From the NCBI GenBank assembly GCA_036429605.1, contig JAVFKD010000015.1, positions 643,421 to 707,420 on the forward strand: a stretch of 64,000 nucleotides of DNA. The letters run 5' to 3'. A program made the position numbers and the translations under genes. The DNA is from Cladobotryum mycophilum (Eukaryota > Ascomycota > Sordariomycetes > Hypocreales > Hypocreaceae). The stretch's first letter is position 1, and the number at the start of each line of letters is the position of its first letter. A model generated the notes under the pieces. That model was not told the DNA's origin. It saw nothing but the letters and a program-made list of their open reading frames with translations, and ran no database searches. Of this stretch, positions 11,177 through 21,160 are shown piece after piece.

Positions 11177-12985
11177 GGTGAATGTATTTCAGGTTCCATG
11201 CAGTAAAAGAGAAGGCAGCTCTTTTTTTTTGTGTCGAATTTGAATTTGCACACTGATTATTTAGAAAAAAGTTAAACTTGGAGGCGTTGAAGCTGCCTTC
11301 ATTGTTTCGTCTGTGCATGCATGCACGATAAGAAGACGATAACAATGGGATGGTGGGGTACGTACGGTGTGGGTGGGGGCAAGAAGCTCCGAAAAACGCT
11401 AGAACGAACTCGGCTCTAGTTCATTCAGTCAGCCGCTCTTTAACCGATACGAGGAAATCAGCTTCACGTTTTGGCTGATCATGAGAACGTATCACAGGAC
11501 CGTTTCCATGCGCGCATTCCAAGAGGCTAATACGGTAAGAATTCCAGCAAAGGCCTTCAGATGACTTGTCCCTCCCTCTTATCGTTCTTGAAAATGATGA
11601 TGGAATTTGTCCATAATTCACGCAAAAAAAGGAAAAGGCTGATGTGATACATGATGCATCCGTCAGAAACAGAAACAATTAGAGTAAGAAAGAGTCAAAG
11701 AGTCAAGGAGCATGTGAGAGGGTGGCGTTTTGATTCCAGTCAAAAGAAAAGACAACTTGCCTCCCAATGGAACTCCCCTGTCTCGCATCACAAGCAAACA
11801 TGAGAGTGGAGTTTTTGTTTCGGTTTCGGTTTCTGCATGATCCTATAGAAACGAGAGATGGATAGCCAAGCAATGTAGGTATGATTCAGTGGTCGTCAGC
11901 ATCTTTGTCTCGTCTGCATGCGCTCTTCGCTTGCAGCCCCAGTGCTTGTTGCAACTGTAACAGCGCATATCATCCATCCCCATCCAGTGGACCAGTCCGC
12001 TAAAGAGGGAGCCTGCTGCCCTGCGAGCAAGCACCCCAGGGCTGGTACTTTAGTAGCCCAAGCGCTCCAGCTCTCCAGCTCCCGTAGTACCTACACCCAA
12101 CGGCCAAGCGCTCAAGCACACACCCAAAGCAAGCACATATCGCCCCTATCCCGGCCTCTGATTCGCCTATTGCCACCCGAGCTACAGGGCGCCGGTCTCT
12201 GTTTTTAGTGCACTGGGGGTGGTAAAAGCAAGTCAGGTTTGGGCAAAGGCACAAGGCTAACTGCAGCCTCTCCATCCAAAAAGAAATCCCATGAACCAAC
12301 ATCCAACATCCACCACCCATCCATTCATCTGTTGAGCCAGTCCCACCAAGTCTGCCTTGAGCTGCTGCTGCTGCTGCTGCACAGAACTTGCTTTCTCATC
12401 TTTCTTCGTCCATTGTCGTCGCGTCTGGCAACTCTTGCTCGTGGTAGCTTGGAAAGAGAGAGAGAGAGAGAGAGAGGAAAAGAAACCTACACCTTTGGCT
12501 ACTGGCTATTGGCTACTGGTTGCTATTGCTATTGCTGGCTGCTATTGTTGTTACCACTACCACCACCACCTTCTACTGGGAACAAGCACCTAAAGCTCAA
12601 TCAACAGCCACCCGTTTCACCTCCACTCACCTCTCGACCTTCTCTCAGGCACCGTCCAATCCATTGTTTATTTTCTTTTTTGCATACCAACAAACTGGAA
12701 CCTATTATTTATCCATTAGTCCACAGAGTACCCTCCCGACCCGTCTTTCTCAATCATCGACAGCGACAAAAATCCCCCACCTTCAAAACTCCGCATCCAG
12801 CCAAACATATCCTTCACTTCTTTTTTGCTTGCTTGCTTGCTTACAAGTATATATCGATGCTTGCGCGAGACGCCTCCATTCATGTCGTGACCTCTCCGCG
12901 ACCTTGACTAGCAACAAAAACAACAATAATAAACATCACCATCTCGACCTCCCTCCCTCCGCCGCCGAATTGAGCGCTATCCCCC
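11177..12985. other. Divergent intergenic region, TilS-like and BTB genes
   Basis: About 1.8 kb between divergent starts, so it carries both promoters. It has a (CTG)n run at about 12361-12379, a (GA)n run at 12455-12476 and long CT-rich text up to the BTB start. Open frames of up to 222 codons near 12239-13122 are Pro/Ser/Thr/Leu-rich translations of this low-complexity leader and are not called. Confidence 0.45.
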
Positions 12986-14545
12986 ATGGTCTCCCAACCC
13001 GAACCAGTATCACTCACCATCCGCGGCGCCTCCTCCGTCGTATCCCGCCCGTCCCATTCCAGGACGAAGCGATACAACCGCTCCCACGCCGGAGGCTCCA
13101 GCTCATTCATACAGCAGAATGAGTTCCCGGTCTTCTCCCACAGCGGCGACGTCGAGATCCTCATCCGTGCTGGCCCCGCCGAGAATCGATACCTGTTGCA
13201 TCGCCATACCCTGACTCGCTGCAGCGGTTTCTTCGAGGCTAGCACTTCGCAGGAGTGGTCACGCGCCCAGCCTTTGCTTACCGGTGGTAACGAACTTGCC
13301 TGCATAGGAGAGGATGCCGCGTCTCCCACGGGGAATGGCGACTCTGAGGAATCCAGCACTGTCGGGTCGAGTCCCAAGAAGAGATGGAGATATGAGCTAG
13401 ACCCGGGCACTGGAGACGGCGACATCCCCATGCTTGTGCAAAAGGATGGCTCTCGACAGGAAGATTTACGCAATGCGGATTCCATCTTTGGCTCTGGACC
13501 CAAATCATCATTGCGCTCTCACCACCACCACAAGGGCCATTCGCACTCGTCTTCAAAAGTGCAATTCTCCCGCTCAGTCGTCAACCTCGGCGCTCCACCG
13601 CAACCGCTCTCCCAAGCCGACCAGGACCTCCTCCGCGACTACGATAACCTCTTCCGCATCTTCTACAACTACCCTCCCGTCCTAGATGGCATCAACGTTG
13701 CCGACGCATACGTCCAGTGCAAGAGCCTCCTCACCCTCGCAGACCAATACGACGCTCTCCCCGTCGTTGGCCCCCGTGTCGACCACCATCTTTTACAGTT
13801 CCAGTCCCGACTATGGAAGCAAATCGCCAAATACCCGATTTCATACCTCCGGCTCGGCTACCTGGCCCGCAGCAAGGTCATCTTTCAAGAAGCCCTCATC
13901 CATGTCGTCGGCCAATGGCCCGCTGGTGAGCGTTCCCTCCGCGCCACCATGCCCGACATCGTCCTCGACATCATCGAAGACAAAGTAGACGAGTTGGAGG
14001 AATCCGTCAGTCGTGTCGAAGGCCGTCTTTTCCGTCTGAATCTCAACACCACAAGGGGAGAGCGAGTCAACCCCAACAATAATTATCTCGACTGGCTTGC
14101 CACCAGTCTCTTCCGCCAATGGATCGCCGACAACACCACGCCACAACCACCCCCTGAGTTCCGCAACCGTCCCGGCTCCCGCGACTCTCGCGCTGCACCG
14201 CCCCCTCCGCCACCACCACCGCCTTCTGCTGCCCTCCCGCCTCTAACGTCCGTCGGCCGCGCATACCGCACCCTCGGATCCGGCAGCCCGGCTTCCTTCC
14301 TAGGCCACGACGAGTGCAAAAAGTTCCTCAAGTTGACTCCCGAGCTCTACAGCCGAGATAACCTCCGGCGGTTCGAGAAGCGCATGGACGAGCTGAAAAC
14401 AATGGCCAGGAGCGTCGTCCGTCCGTTGATGAATTCCGGGCTGGAACTTGATCTCAGCGGCTCAAGCAGGACCTCAGAGGGGATAAACTATTTAACATGC
14501 ACCGAGGTTGGAAATAGGGACCTACCCTGGCCGGTAGAAGATTAA
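12986..14545 (+). CDS. BTB/POZ domain protein
   Basis: 519 aa, single exon, ATG at 12986. The BTB fold starts near residue 47 with the typical fungal opening (VFSHSGDVEILI, then NRYLLHRHTLTRCSGFFE). It is interrupted by an insert of about 110 residues that is Ser/Gly/His-rich (SSLRSHHHHKGHSH) and resumes around residue 205-290 with the LFRIFYNYPP…ADAYVQCKSLLTLADQYDA part. A helical region follows, then a polyproline run of nine at about 403-411, and a C-terminal helix (RFEKRMDELKTMARS). BTB proteins often act as adaptors for Cullin-3 ubiquitin ligases or as transcription scaffolds; no Kelch, MATH or zinc finger is present, so the role stays open. The related fungal group is common and mostly uncharacterised. 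The gene is convergent with the next one on the minus strand. Confidence 0.85.
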   Translation: MVSQPEPVSLTIRGASSVVSRPSHSRTKRYNRSHAGGSSSFIQQNEFPVFSHSGDVEILIRAGPAENRYLLHRHTLTRCSGFFEASTSQEWSRAQPLLTGGNELACIGEDAASPTGNGDSEESSTVGSSPKKRWRYELDPGTGDGDIPMLVQKDGSRQEDLRNADSIFGSGPKSSLRSHHHHKGHSHSSSKVQFSRSVVNLGAPPQPLSQADQDLLRDYDNLFRIFYNYPPVLDGINVADAYVQCKSLLTLADQYDALPVVGPRVDHHLLQFQSRLWKQIAKYPISYLRLGYLARSKVIFQEALIHVVGQWPAGERSLRATMPDIVLDIIEDKVDELEESVSRVEGRLFRLNLNTTRGERVNPNNNYLDWLATSLFRQWIADNTTPQPPPEFRNRPGSRDSRAAPPPPPPPPPSAALPPLTSVGRAYRTLGSGSPASFLGHDECKKFLKLTPELYSRDNLRRFEKRMDELKTMARSVVRPLMNSGLELDLSGSSRTSEGINYLTCTEVGNRDLPWPVED

Positions 14546-15288
14546 TCCCCCCTTCCCCTTCCCCTTTTACTCAGGGGTGGGGGAGTAAGAAGACTTAATG
14601 CATCATTGCATCATTTACCCATCATTTACGGAGTACAGCAACACCCATCAAAGAATGGCAGTCCGCCACAGAAACAGACAGGCATGACACAGAAAGAGCA
14701 GGAAGGTCAAAACGGTTTTTTTTCTTCAACTTTTGACTTATGATAATGGAACGATGAATGATTTTGATGTAACCCAGGTATGGATGAAAGGTTCATGTTT
14801 TTCTTTTTCTTTTCTTTTTGGTACTTTTGCATAATTTCTTTTTTTGCATTTTTGCAGATACCCTCTTGTCTAGGCATTTTCTTCTTCTTCTTTTTTTCCA
14901 TCAAACGACACAATCGTCAAATGTTTCTCAGAGTGTAGTACATAGTATACTACTTATATATAAGGCGGGACCTTGAACATTGACTATCTTTATGGCGAAT
15001 CACTTGGTATGGCTTGGTTGAATAGAAGTCGATTGTAAAGGTGTTAAATGAAAAACTATTTATTGCGACAAGAGTATCCTAATGAGAGTACATCATAAAA
15101 TCCATTTCGTAAATTTCAAAACCATGAATGCTCGAATTCCTCATCTTGACGTCCTCTGCCCGCTCATTAAATGCGTCAACTTCTCTAGACTCCTTTCCAT
15201 AGTATCGTCCAACCAATAAATCATCAAGTGCTCCATAGACGCAAAGAAACATCACTTCCCAAGCCCTCTTTCTCGTACACGGGTTTTC
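14546..15288. other. Convergent 3' region, no gene seen
   Basis: About 740 bp between the stops of two convergent genes. The sequence is AT-rich with T-rich blocks at about 14800-14900 and a tatatata patch near 14955. I see only presumed 3' UTR and polyadenylation sequence. Confidence 0.4.
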
Positions 15289-17555
15289 TTATTTATTTCC
15301 AACATAAAAGATCTCGTTCCCGGAGATAGATTCAACCTTCAAATCCGAGCTGCCATCGCCCTTGGACCCCTCAATACGCCTGATAAAGCCTCCTGCGCGG
15401 CCATATTTGAGGCCATCACCGCGAACCGTCTGGCTTCCTGACATGGTAGTCATGGAAAACTTGCCATCCCAAGATGAGGGGTAGGCGAGGTTCACGTTGC
15501 CGCTGACAGAATTATGCTTGGAAGTCAGGGCCAGGTGGGGTTCGCCTTCACCCTTGAACAGAGGCTCCAGTACAGTCACGTCAGAGCGGCCGCTCTTGGT
15601 GTCTGTAGATAGCTGAGGCTTTGGGGCATCAGTGCTTAGAACGGGGAGCAACTGGAGCTTGAAGTCGCCAGACTGAGATCCAAACTTGGCTTCGGAGCTA
15701 AAGACCAGGTTGCCCTCAATACGACCAGATGCAGTTGACATGCGTGCAATATAATTGCGGATTGGCAGCTTCTCTCTGGCTTGATCCAGTCCCTCCCTGA
15801 CCACCAAGTCACCAGAGAGGGAAGAAATGTCGAGCACTGCTGGCTCGGGATGCTTGTCGGAAGATGGCTTTGGGGTCACATCGGTAGTGACATCTCCGGA
15901 GGCAGTTCCGATCTTGAGGAGATCGTAAAGAGGGAACCATCCTCTAACGTCGCCACTAACACTTTCGATGATGATGTTTCGAGAAGCAAGAGTATATGGA
16001 GCAACATCACCAGAGGCAGAGCCAGTGCCGACATTTCCTGAGACGGTGTTGATGATGGCACTTTGCAAAGATCCCAGAGTGAGGCCATCGTTAATATGGA
16101 CATTAAGCTGGATGGCTTCAATGTTGATAGATTGGAGGTTTGAGTTGGTGGGGATTGAAACAGTAATGCGAAGCTGAATGCAGGCTGTCCAAATGGCCTC
16201 GGACCAGTCAATCCACTGAGGAGTGACAACGTTGAACTGCTGGCTCTTCCTATCAAAGTGAATGCCCAATTCCAACTCATCAATGTTTGAGATAACCTCG
16301 AGATCAATTGATCCTTCGGAAGAGGCTTCAATGGGCTTCAAAATGACCTCACCAAAGACATGAGGGGAGTGTCCGTATCTGTGGACATCCCTGTTTACCT
16401 TTTGCAAGACTGCAAGCTTCTCGCCAGTGCCGAATGTGACTTTCTCAGTTATTGTCATCAACTTTTGAGGCTTGTTCAAACAGACGGAACCGGGATTCCA
16501 TTTCATCTCGCGAGTGGGGGTAGTCACGGGCTTCTTCACAGGTGACTTGTCTATGATGCCGGGTTTCTGATTCATGTTAGATGAGGACTGGGGCATCGCT
16601 TAAAGAGATGAGAAATAACAAATGGAAGAGTTTGGGGGACTTGGACAGCAAGTGCTTATTTAAATAATTGGTTACTTACTGCTCTATAATGTGAGCCAAG
16701 GCCAGTGATGCTGCTCACCAAGATAAACACAATGGAGAGAATGACAAGGACACCAAGCAAACTCTTGAGCGCCTTTCTGTTATGAGATGACTGAGCCGAG
16801 TCTTTGATACGGCGCCAGAAGGGTGTTCTAGATCCGTAACCGGGAGCGCCCATGGACTCTGGATGGCGTGGCAACAATGCCTGGTGCTCTTCTGGAACAC
16901 CCATTGTGGATTGATTCACAGCGTTATTCAGCGAACCAAATGTTTGGTAGTGTGCAGAGTGAGATGGTGATGAAGCAGACGGTGAGTACGCAGGTGGTGC
17001 GTCGCTGTGAGGATGGTGTCTGCTATAATGTGGCGATGTCGGGCTAGCAGCGGAGTGTGAATAGATGAAGGAGGAGTTTTGCTCTTCAACACTACGTCGA
17101 TGATGATGAGAATGGGGGGATGTAGGGTTGGAAGATGACGCAGCAGATGTTGATGACTGTTGATGGTGAGATTGAGAAGATATAGGAGAATGGTATGAAT
17201 GTGTTTGGGCCACGTTGGACTGGCTGGAGGTGCTGTTATTTAACAACAATCTCTCCTGGGCAGCTTCTCTCTCCTTTGCCGCAGCCTTGTCTTGGTTCAG
17301 GGTGGGGTCCTCGACAAGAACATTGGGCACAGAGGGGACATTGGACGATTGGCGCTGATGCTGGGGTTGAGTTTGTGGTTGGTACTGGTACTGGTACTGG
17401 TACCGCAATGGGGGTGACGCTGTATCTACCCCGGGTACGGTAGACGACGACGCGTGGAAATAGCCATCAGTTGGAGACAATGCGCTGTTCTGTTCGTCAT
17501 CCGAGCCATCGTCCCCAAAATTTGAGTAGAGGTTATCCGAATAAGGGGCCGGCAT
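15289..17555 (-). CDS. Membrane-anchored protein with DUF4097-like beta-repeat domain
   Basis: 724 aa in two exons, 17555-16680 and 16587-15289, joined over a 92-nt intron (GTAAGT donor, CCCCAG acceptor, phase 0). The first AG before an in-frame ATG gives the wrong phase, so the acceptor is the one inside CCCCAG. The N-terminal 260 residues are Ser/His/Gln-rich and disordered, likely cytosolic. A single membrane helix (about 264-286) makes it a type II membrane protein. The remainder has repeated SGDV/SGNV turns (for example TVSGNVGTGSASGDV, ESVSGDVRG), the hallmark of DUF4097/putative adhesin right-handed beta repeats. Function in fungi is not known to me; placement at the cell surface or in the secretory lumen is an inference from topology. 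An upstream in-frame ATG at 17603 would add 16 residues. Confidence 0.82.
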
Positions 17556-18688
17556 GATAGGCGAGTGACGGACGGTATGAGTAATTGGTGGCACAAGCCC
17601 CAATCAAGCCACCCCTGAAACGAATCAAAGTAATGCACAGGAGAGATACAAAGTAGGGGAAGCTGACGAAGGCTTGTCGATAGAAAAGGTTGACCTGGCT
17701 GTAGAGAGAGAGGGGGGTTCGCAAGAGTAGCTTTCGGAGTATACAAAGTACGAAAGTTACCCGCAGATGAATGCAGGCAATAATAGCGTCGTTGACAGGT
17801 TGCGTAATTGCTTCGATTGAACTGGAGCACTTTTAACAAGTTATCTGGCCTCGGCCTCCTCTTCTTGTCCAGGGCGACGACAGCAATGAAAGAGTCAGAA
17901 GAGGGAGGAGGAGGAGAAAGGAAGTGGAGGTTGAAGGATTGTGGTGTTGAAGAAAAGATTAGTAGCAAGAAGGTGTGACTGTGACACTGACACTGAAAAC
18001 CAACGCGGCCATGTCCATATGCAGCCTCGCTCTTTCTGTGCTTCCCCACATGCATGCACACACTCTTTTATCGATCGTCCCTGCTGCTGCTGATGAGGAT
18101 GACGATGAGGAGGAGGATGCTGTTCATGCCTGAGGTATTGCCTATCATCACAGCTTATACTAAACAAGTCAGAGATGACTGATCTTGATGGATTATTTAT
18201 TTTTATTCTTATTTTTATTCTTTTTCGCATCATACAACATCAAATAATAATATTCCAGCTCTTCATCCCTTCCGCCCAATTCAAAAATATATCACACTGC
18301 TTGGACCGTTGCAAAAGTTCGGAGCCCATTCCGCAGCGTTGCACCATCCACCACAAAAGTACCAACGGTCCTTGTCTCATGTCCACCAATCATAGCGTTA
18401 TCTTTATTGCCCCCTCACTGCTCCGACAACGCCATTTCGCGCTGCGAATTGCCTCTTTCAGGGCGCTTCAGTCACTAATGTCACTAGAATAGTCTGCTAA
18501 AAAAAAAAGCAAGCTCCAGCAGACTCCAACGTGCTACAGTACCCAGAAGATACTAGGTGGTGGAGCGTCTCGTTGGAGTCTCGGTTACGGTACACAGAAC
18601 CCTGGACGCTGTCGTAAGCAGGCACGTAACCTTCTCCACAGTTGACGCTTCTTCCCTAAGATCCATGTCAAAAGCGTCAAGCCTAATA
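17556..18688. other. 5' region of the DUF4097-like gene, no other gene
   Basis: About 1.1 kb upstream of a minus-strand start. It contains a GGA/GAG-rich tract (17900-17930), an interrupted GCTGCT and GAGGAG stretch (18080-18120) and AT-rich text at 18185-18260. No frame shows convincing coding character. Confidence 0.4.
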
Positions 18689-18919
18689 TTATGCTTGCCG
18701 TGATGACTCGTCATGCTGTTGCATCCAATCAAGGGAATGTGGCCTATCGTACGGGTCATATTCAGCCCGAGGCGCTCTCGGTTTCTTAGCCTGAATGGGA
18801 ACGGGATTGAACCAATTCCTGATTCCGCTTGATGTGTCTTCATCAACTCTATGAGATGACAAGAGACGACTCAAAGTCCATCGCCGAGCTCTGGCAGAGT
18901 CACTATACTCCCATCTTCA
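18689..18919 (-). pseudogene. Possible decayed coding fragment
   Basis: An open minus-strand frame ending in TAA at 18691-18689 reads like protein (RNWFNPVPIQAKKPRAP, then EYDPYDRPHSLDWMQQH), with balanced composition and no low complexity. It has no ATG in a sensible position, the frame upstream is closed, and I find no clear splice acceptor that would link it to another exon. It could be the last exon of an unannotated gene or a remnant. I do not recognise the family. Confidence 0.25.
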
Positions 18920-19474
18920 ACTACTGGTAAATCACAAGTGTGATATTTCAGAAGCCAGCACATCAGACGCAAAACGACATCTACGACTGAATGGACGAAC
19001 AAGCAAGAGATGTCTTCTAAAGGAGAGGTAGTTGGAGGCGTGCATATCATCATACCATATGAGACGTCCGAGATTTGGTGTGGTCATCGACTACACCAAA
19101 CCAGAAGCTCCTCCTTTGGTTACAGCTTTGTTGTAAACGCCAACCATCACTCCTCAAGAACCATGAGTGCCAATCTCTCAATAACATGACAAATCTATCT
19201 GCAGTCACGTTGCAACGATATGTGGAGAGTGTGTGAATGTAGATGGATGTCTCTCCGTTGGTGGTATTGTATATCCCAATCTTTAATGTCCGACTACTAT
19301 GTTTCCTACGACCGATGTTATCTTCCTTCAGAGATCGAGGTCTCCAACATAGCGAGAAGACGAGGTGGAAATCGTCAGCGGCCCTCTAATAACAACAACG
19401 ATTAGACTGATTAGCCGTCAGCCAGTGCATTAAAAGCATTCGTCCCAGTTATTTCAGGCTTTAGTTCAGACCCC

Positions 19475-19889
19475 ATGGAAAGACGAATCAGCAACAGTGT
19501 CGACGAAATCGAAAACGCCTCACCTCACCTTCTAGAACATATCGATATTCTCGAAGCGATACGAGATCTGTTGGAACCAGTGTCGGAAAATGCCGTTGAG
19601 CAAACACAACTCTCAAGGGGATATTCAGGACGGTCTCGCAAACCGTCATTCCCTTGATGCTGTCGGGCAATCCTCCATCACATTACTCGTCGAGGCTGTC
19701 AAGGATATCAAGCGACTAGCAGACCAAGCAGAAAGAATGACCGCCTCTCTGCATGGCATCGAGCCGAACCTTTTTAGTCATCAACCTTGGTGGAGATTAT
19801 TCCCCGGATGTGTTCACTTCTTTGTTCATAATTCGCATGCACGTCTCGAGCGATGTTCCCCATTACTTCGCCACTGTTTAGTGACCTAA
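19475..19889 (+). pseudogene. Possible broken gene start, helical protein
   Basis: From ATG 19475 a frame gives about 45 residues of amphipathic helical text (LEHIDILEAIRDLLEPVSE). Coding character then moves to another plus frame (DAVGQSSITLLVEAVKDIKR, then LADQAERMTASLHG). The change falls at the G4 run near 19618-19621. Here the sequence has one base too many (or two too few), the opposite of the recurrent missing bases in other genes of the window. It may be the N-terminal part of an accessory protein that has decayed. Family unknown. Confidence 0.3.
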
Positions 19890-20333
19890 AGTCGGTGACC
19901 TTGTCCGAGATGACCTCCTTGAAGAGCACTACCTCGACCACAAGTCCCATTCGGATGGATTATGCGATTCTCTTGCTAATCATGCCAGGCCACGGGTCAG
20001 CCCCTAGGCGGCTTTGCACAACCTTATGCCCACCATTGGGCAGGTAGCGCTCAACGATCCCATACACCCATACATTATAAACGGGCAACTTGGCCAAGGT
20101 GGCTCGTCGTTTGTTTTGCATTCGCTTGACAGAAGATGAAGACAAGGCATGTTTCCGGGATATAGGTGCGCCAAGTGCTTGAGAGATTTGGGCCACTCGC
20201 TAGACGGTAGGCATGTTTTTTTACCAATCGTTCATAAAATGGCCGAGCTACAACTTTGAGCCAGTCTTGTTTATGAATTCTTCTTTCAAGGTGAATACCG
20301 ACGTTTCCCTCCTTATTATAGGAGGATACTAGT
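19774..20333 (-). pseudogene. Decayed minus-strand gene remnant, unknown family
   Basis: Coding-looking text runs on the minus strand from about 20333: first KQDWLKVVARPFYERLVKK and STWRTYIPETCLVFIF in one frame. It then changes frame near 20125-20145 to NKRRATLAKLPVYNVWVYG and PNGGHKVVQSRLGADPWPG. An in-frame TAA at 19962-19960 follows, and the same frame continues with GLVVEVVLFKEVISDKV to TAA at 19776-19774. So there is at least one frameshift of the extra-base type and one nonsense codon. That mixture supports real gene decay over sequencing error. No domain is recognised. Confidence 0.4.
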
Positions 20334-21160
20334 ACCTATAGATTAAACCCTCCGAGACACCAAAATCACCCGCGGGTTGACGGATTCAGACGGGTTTCGA
20401 AAGTCAAACGTATATGTGTGTGTATGTGTGTGTGCACTAGACAACCACCAGCTCAGTAGACATGACAGATGTCACCCCCTCAATACATGCATGCCCTTCT
20501 TCTCTAAACTCAAGGGAGACAAGAAGGTGGCGGATATGTGTCAAGTCGTTTAATTACCGACCATGTTGACAACCTCCTCCGCCCATCCCCGGAACCCCTG
20601 CTTTTGTCCCTATCCGCCGTTACGCTGTTTAACACTACTGTACAAAAGTAACCAACCAAGTTTTATACACGGCCTGGCTTAGATGATAGAAGCAAAAAAA
20701 ATTGTTTGACATTACGCTTCAGTAGAACTCCTATCCTCAACGTAACCATATCATGTTATTCACCATCTAGCCATCCTCTCTACGTGACTAACTACTATGC
20801 CTTGAACTCTCACATAAAACAGACGAGGACTTCTCCAAGCTCTATACTGAGTACAACATAATCCCCAGCTTGTTCATATCCCAGGCTCTAAAACCCGGCA
20901 AAGCAACACTTTTTTGTATCAGATCAGACAATAGAAATTCCACATCCAGGCCCTCGTCTAATGCCACCCCAGTCCCCCTGGCCAGGTAGATATCAAAAGC
21001 CATCCAAACGGGATGAAGCTTCTCCAACATGTATTCGACAAATGAGATGAATCAAAAGCTGATGAGCAAGTGAAATAGATTGCGGGGGTGCAGCGCCTGG
21101 TATCATTCCTTCTATCCTTCATTTCCATTCATATTCCTCTCGTCTTAGCTAGGGTATCGC
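20334..21160. other. Intergenic stretch with one small open frame
   Basis: About 830 bp between the decayed fragment and the 3' end of the mitochondrial carrier gene. Apart from a 62-codon minus-strand frame listed separately, it shows only AT-rich text and a (TG)n patch near 20410-20435. Confidence 0.35.
20842..21030 (-). CDS. Small open frame of 62 aa, doubtful
   Basis: ATG at 21030, stop at 20844-20842. The product is balanced in composition (KLHPVWMAFDIYLARG, LDVEFLLSDLIQKSVALPGF) and does not look like repeat translation. It lies next to other broken coding fragments on the same strand, so it may be another remnant rather than a working gene. There is no domain, signal peptide or membrane helix. 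Confidence 0.25.
   Translation of the reverse strand: MLEKLHPVWMAFDIYLARGTGVALDEGLDVEFLLSDLIQKSVALPGFRAWDMNKLGIMLYSV

Noticed and set aside
12239..13122. Long plus-strand frames upstream of and overlapping the BTB start
   Set aside because: Translations of the CT- and GA-rich leader; the BTB frame at 12986 explains the conserved sequence.
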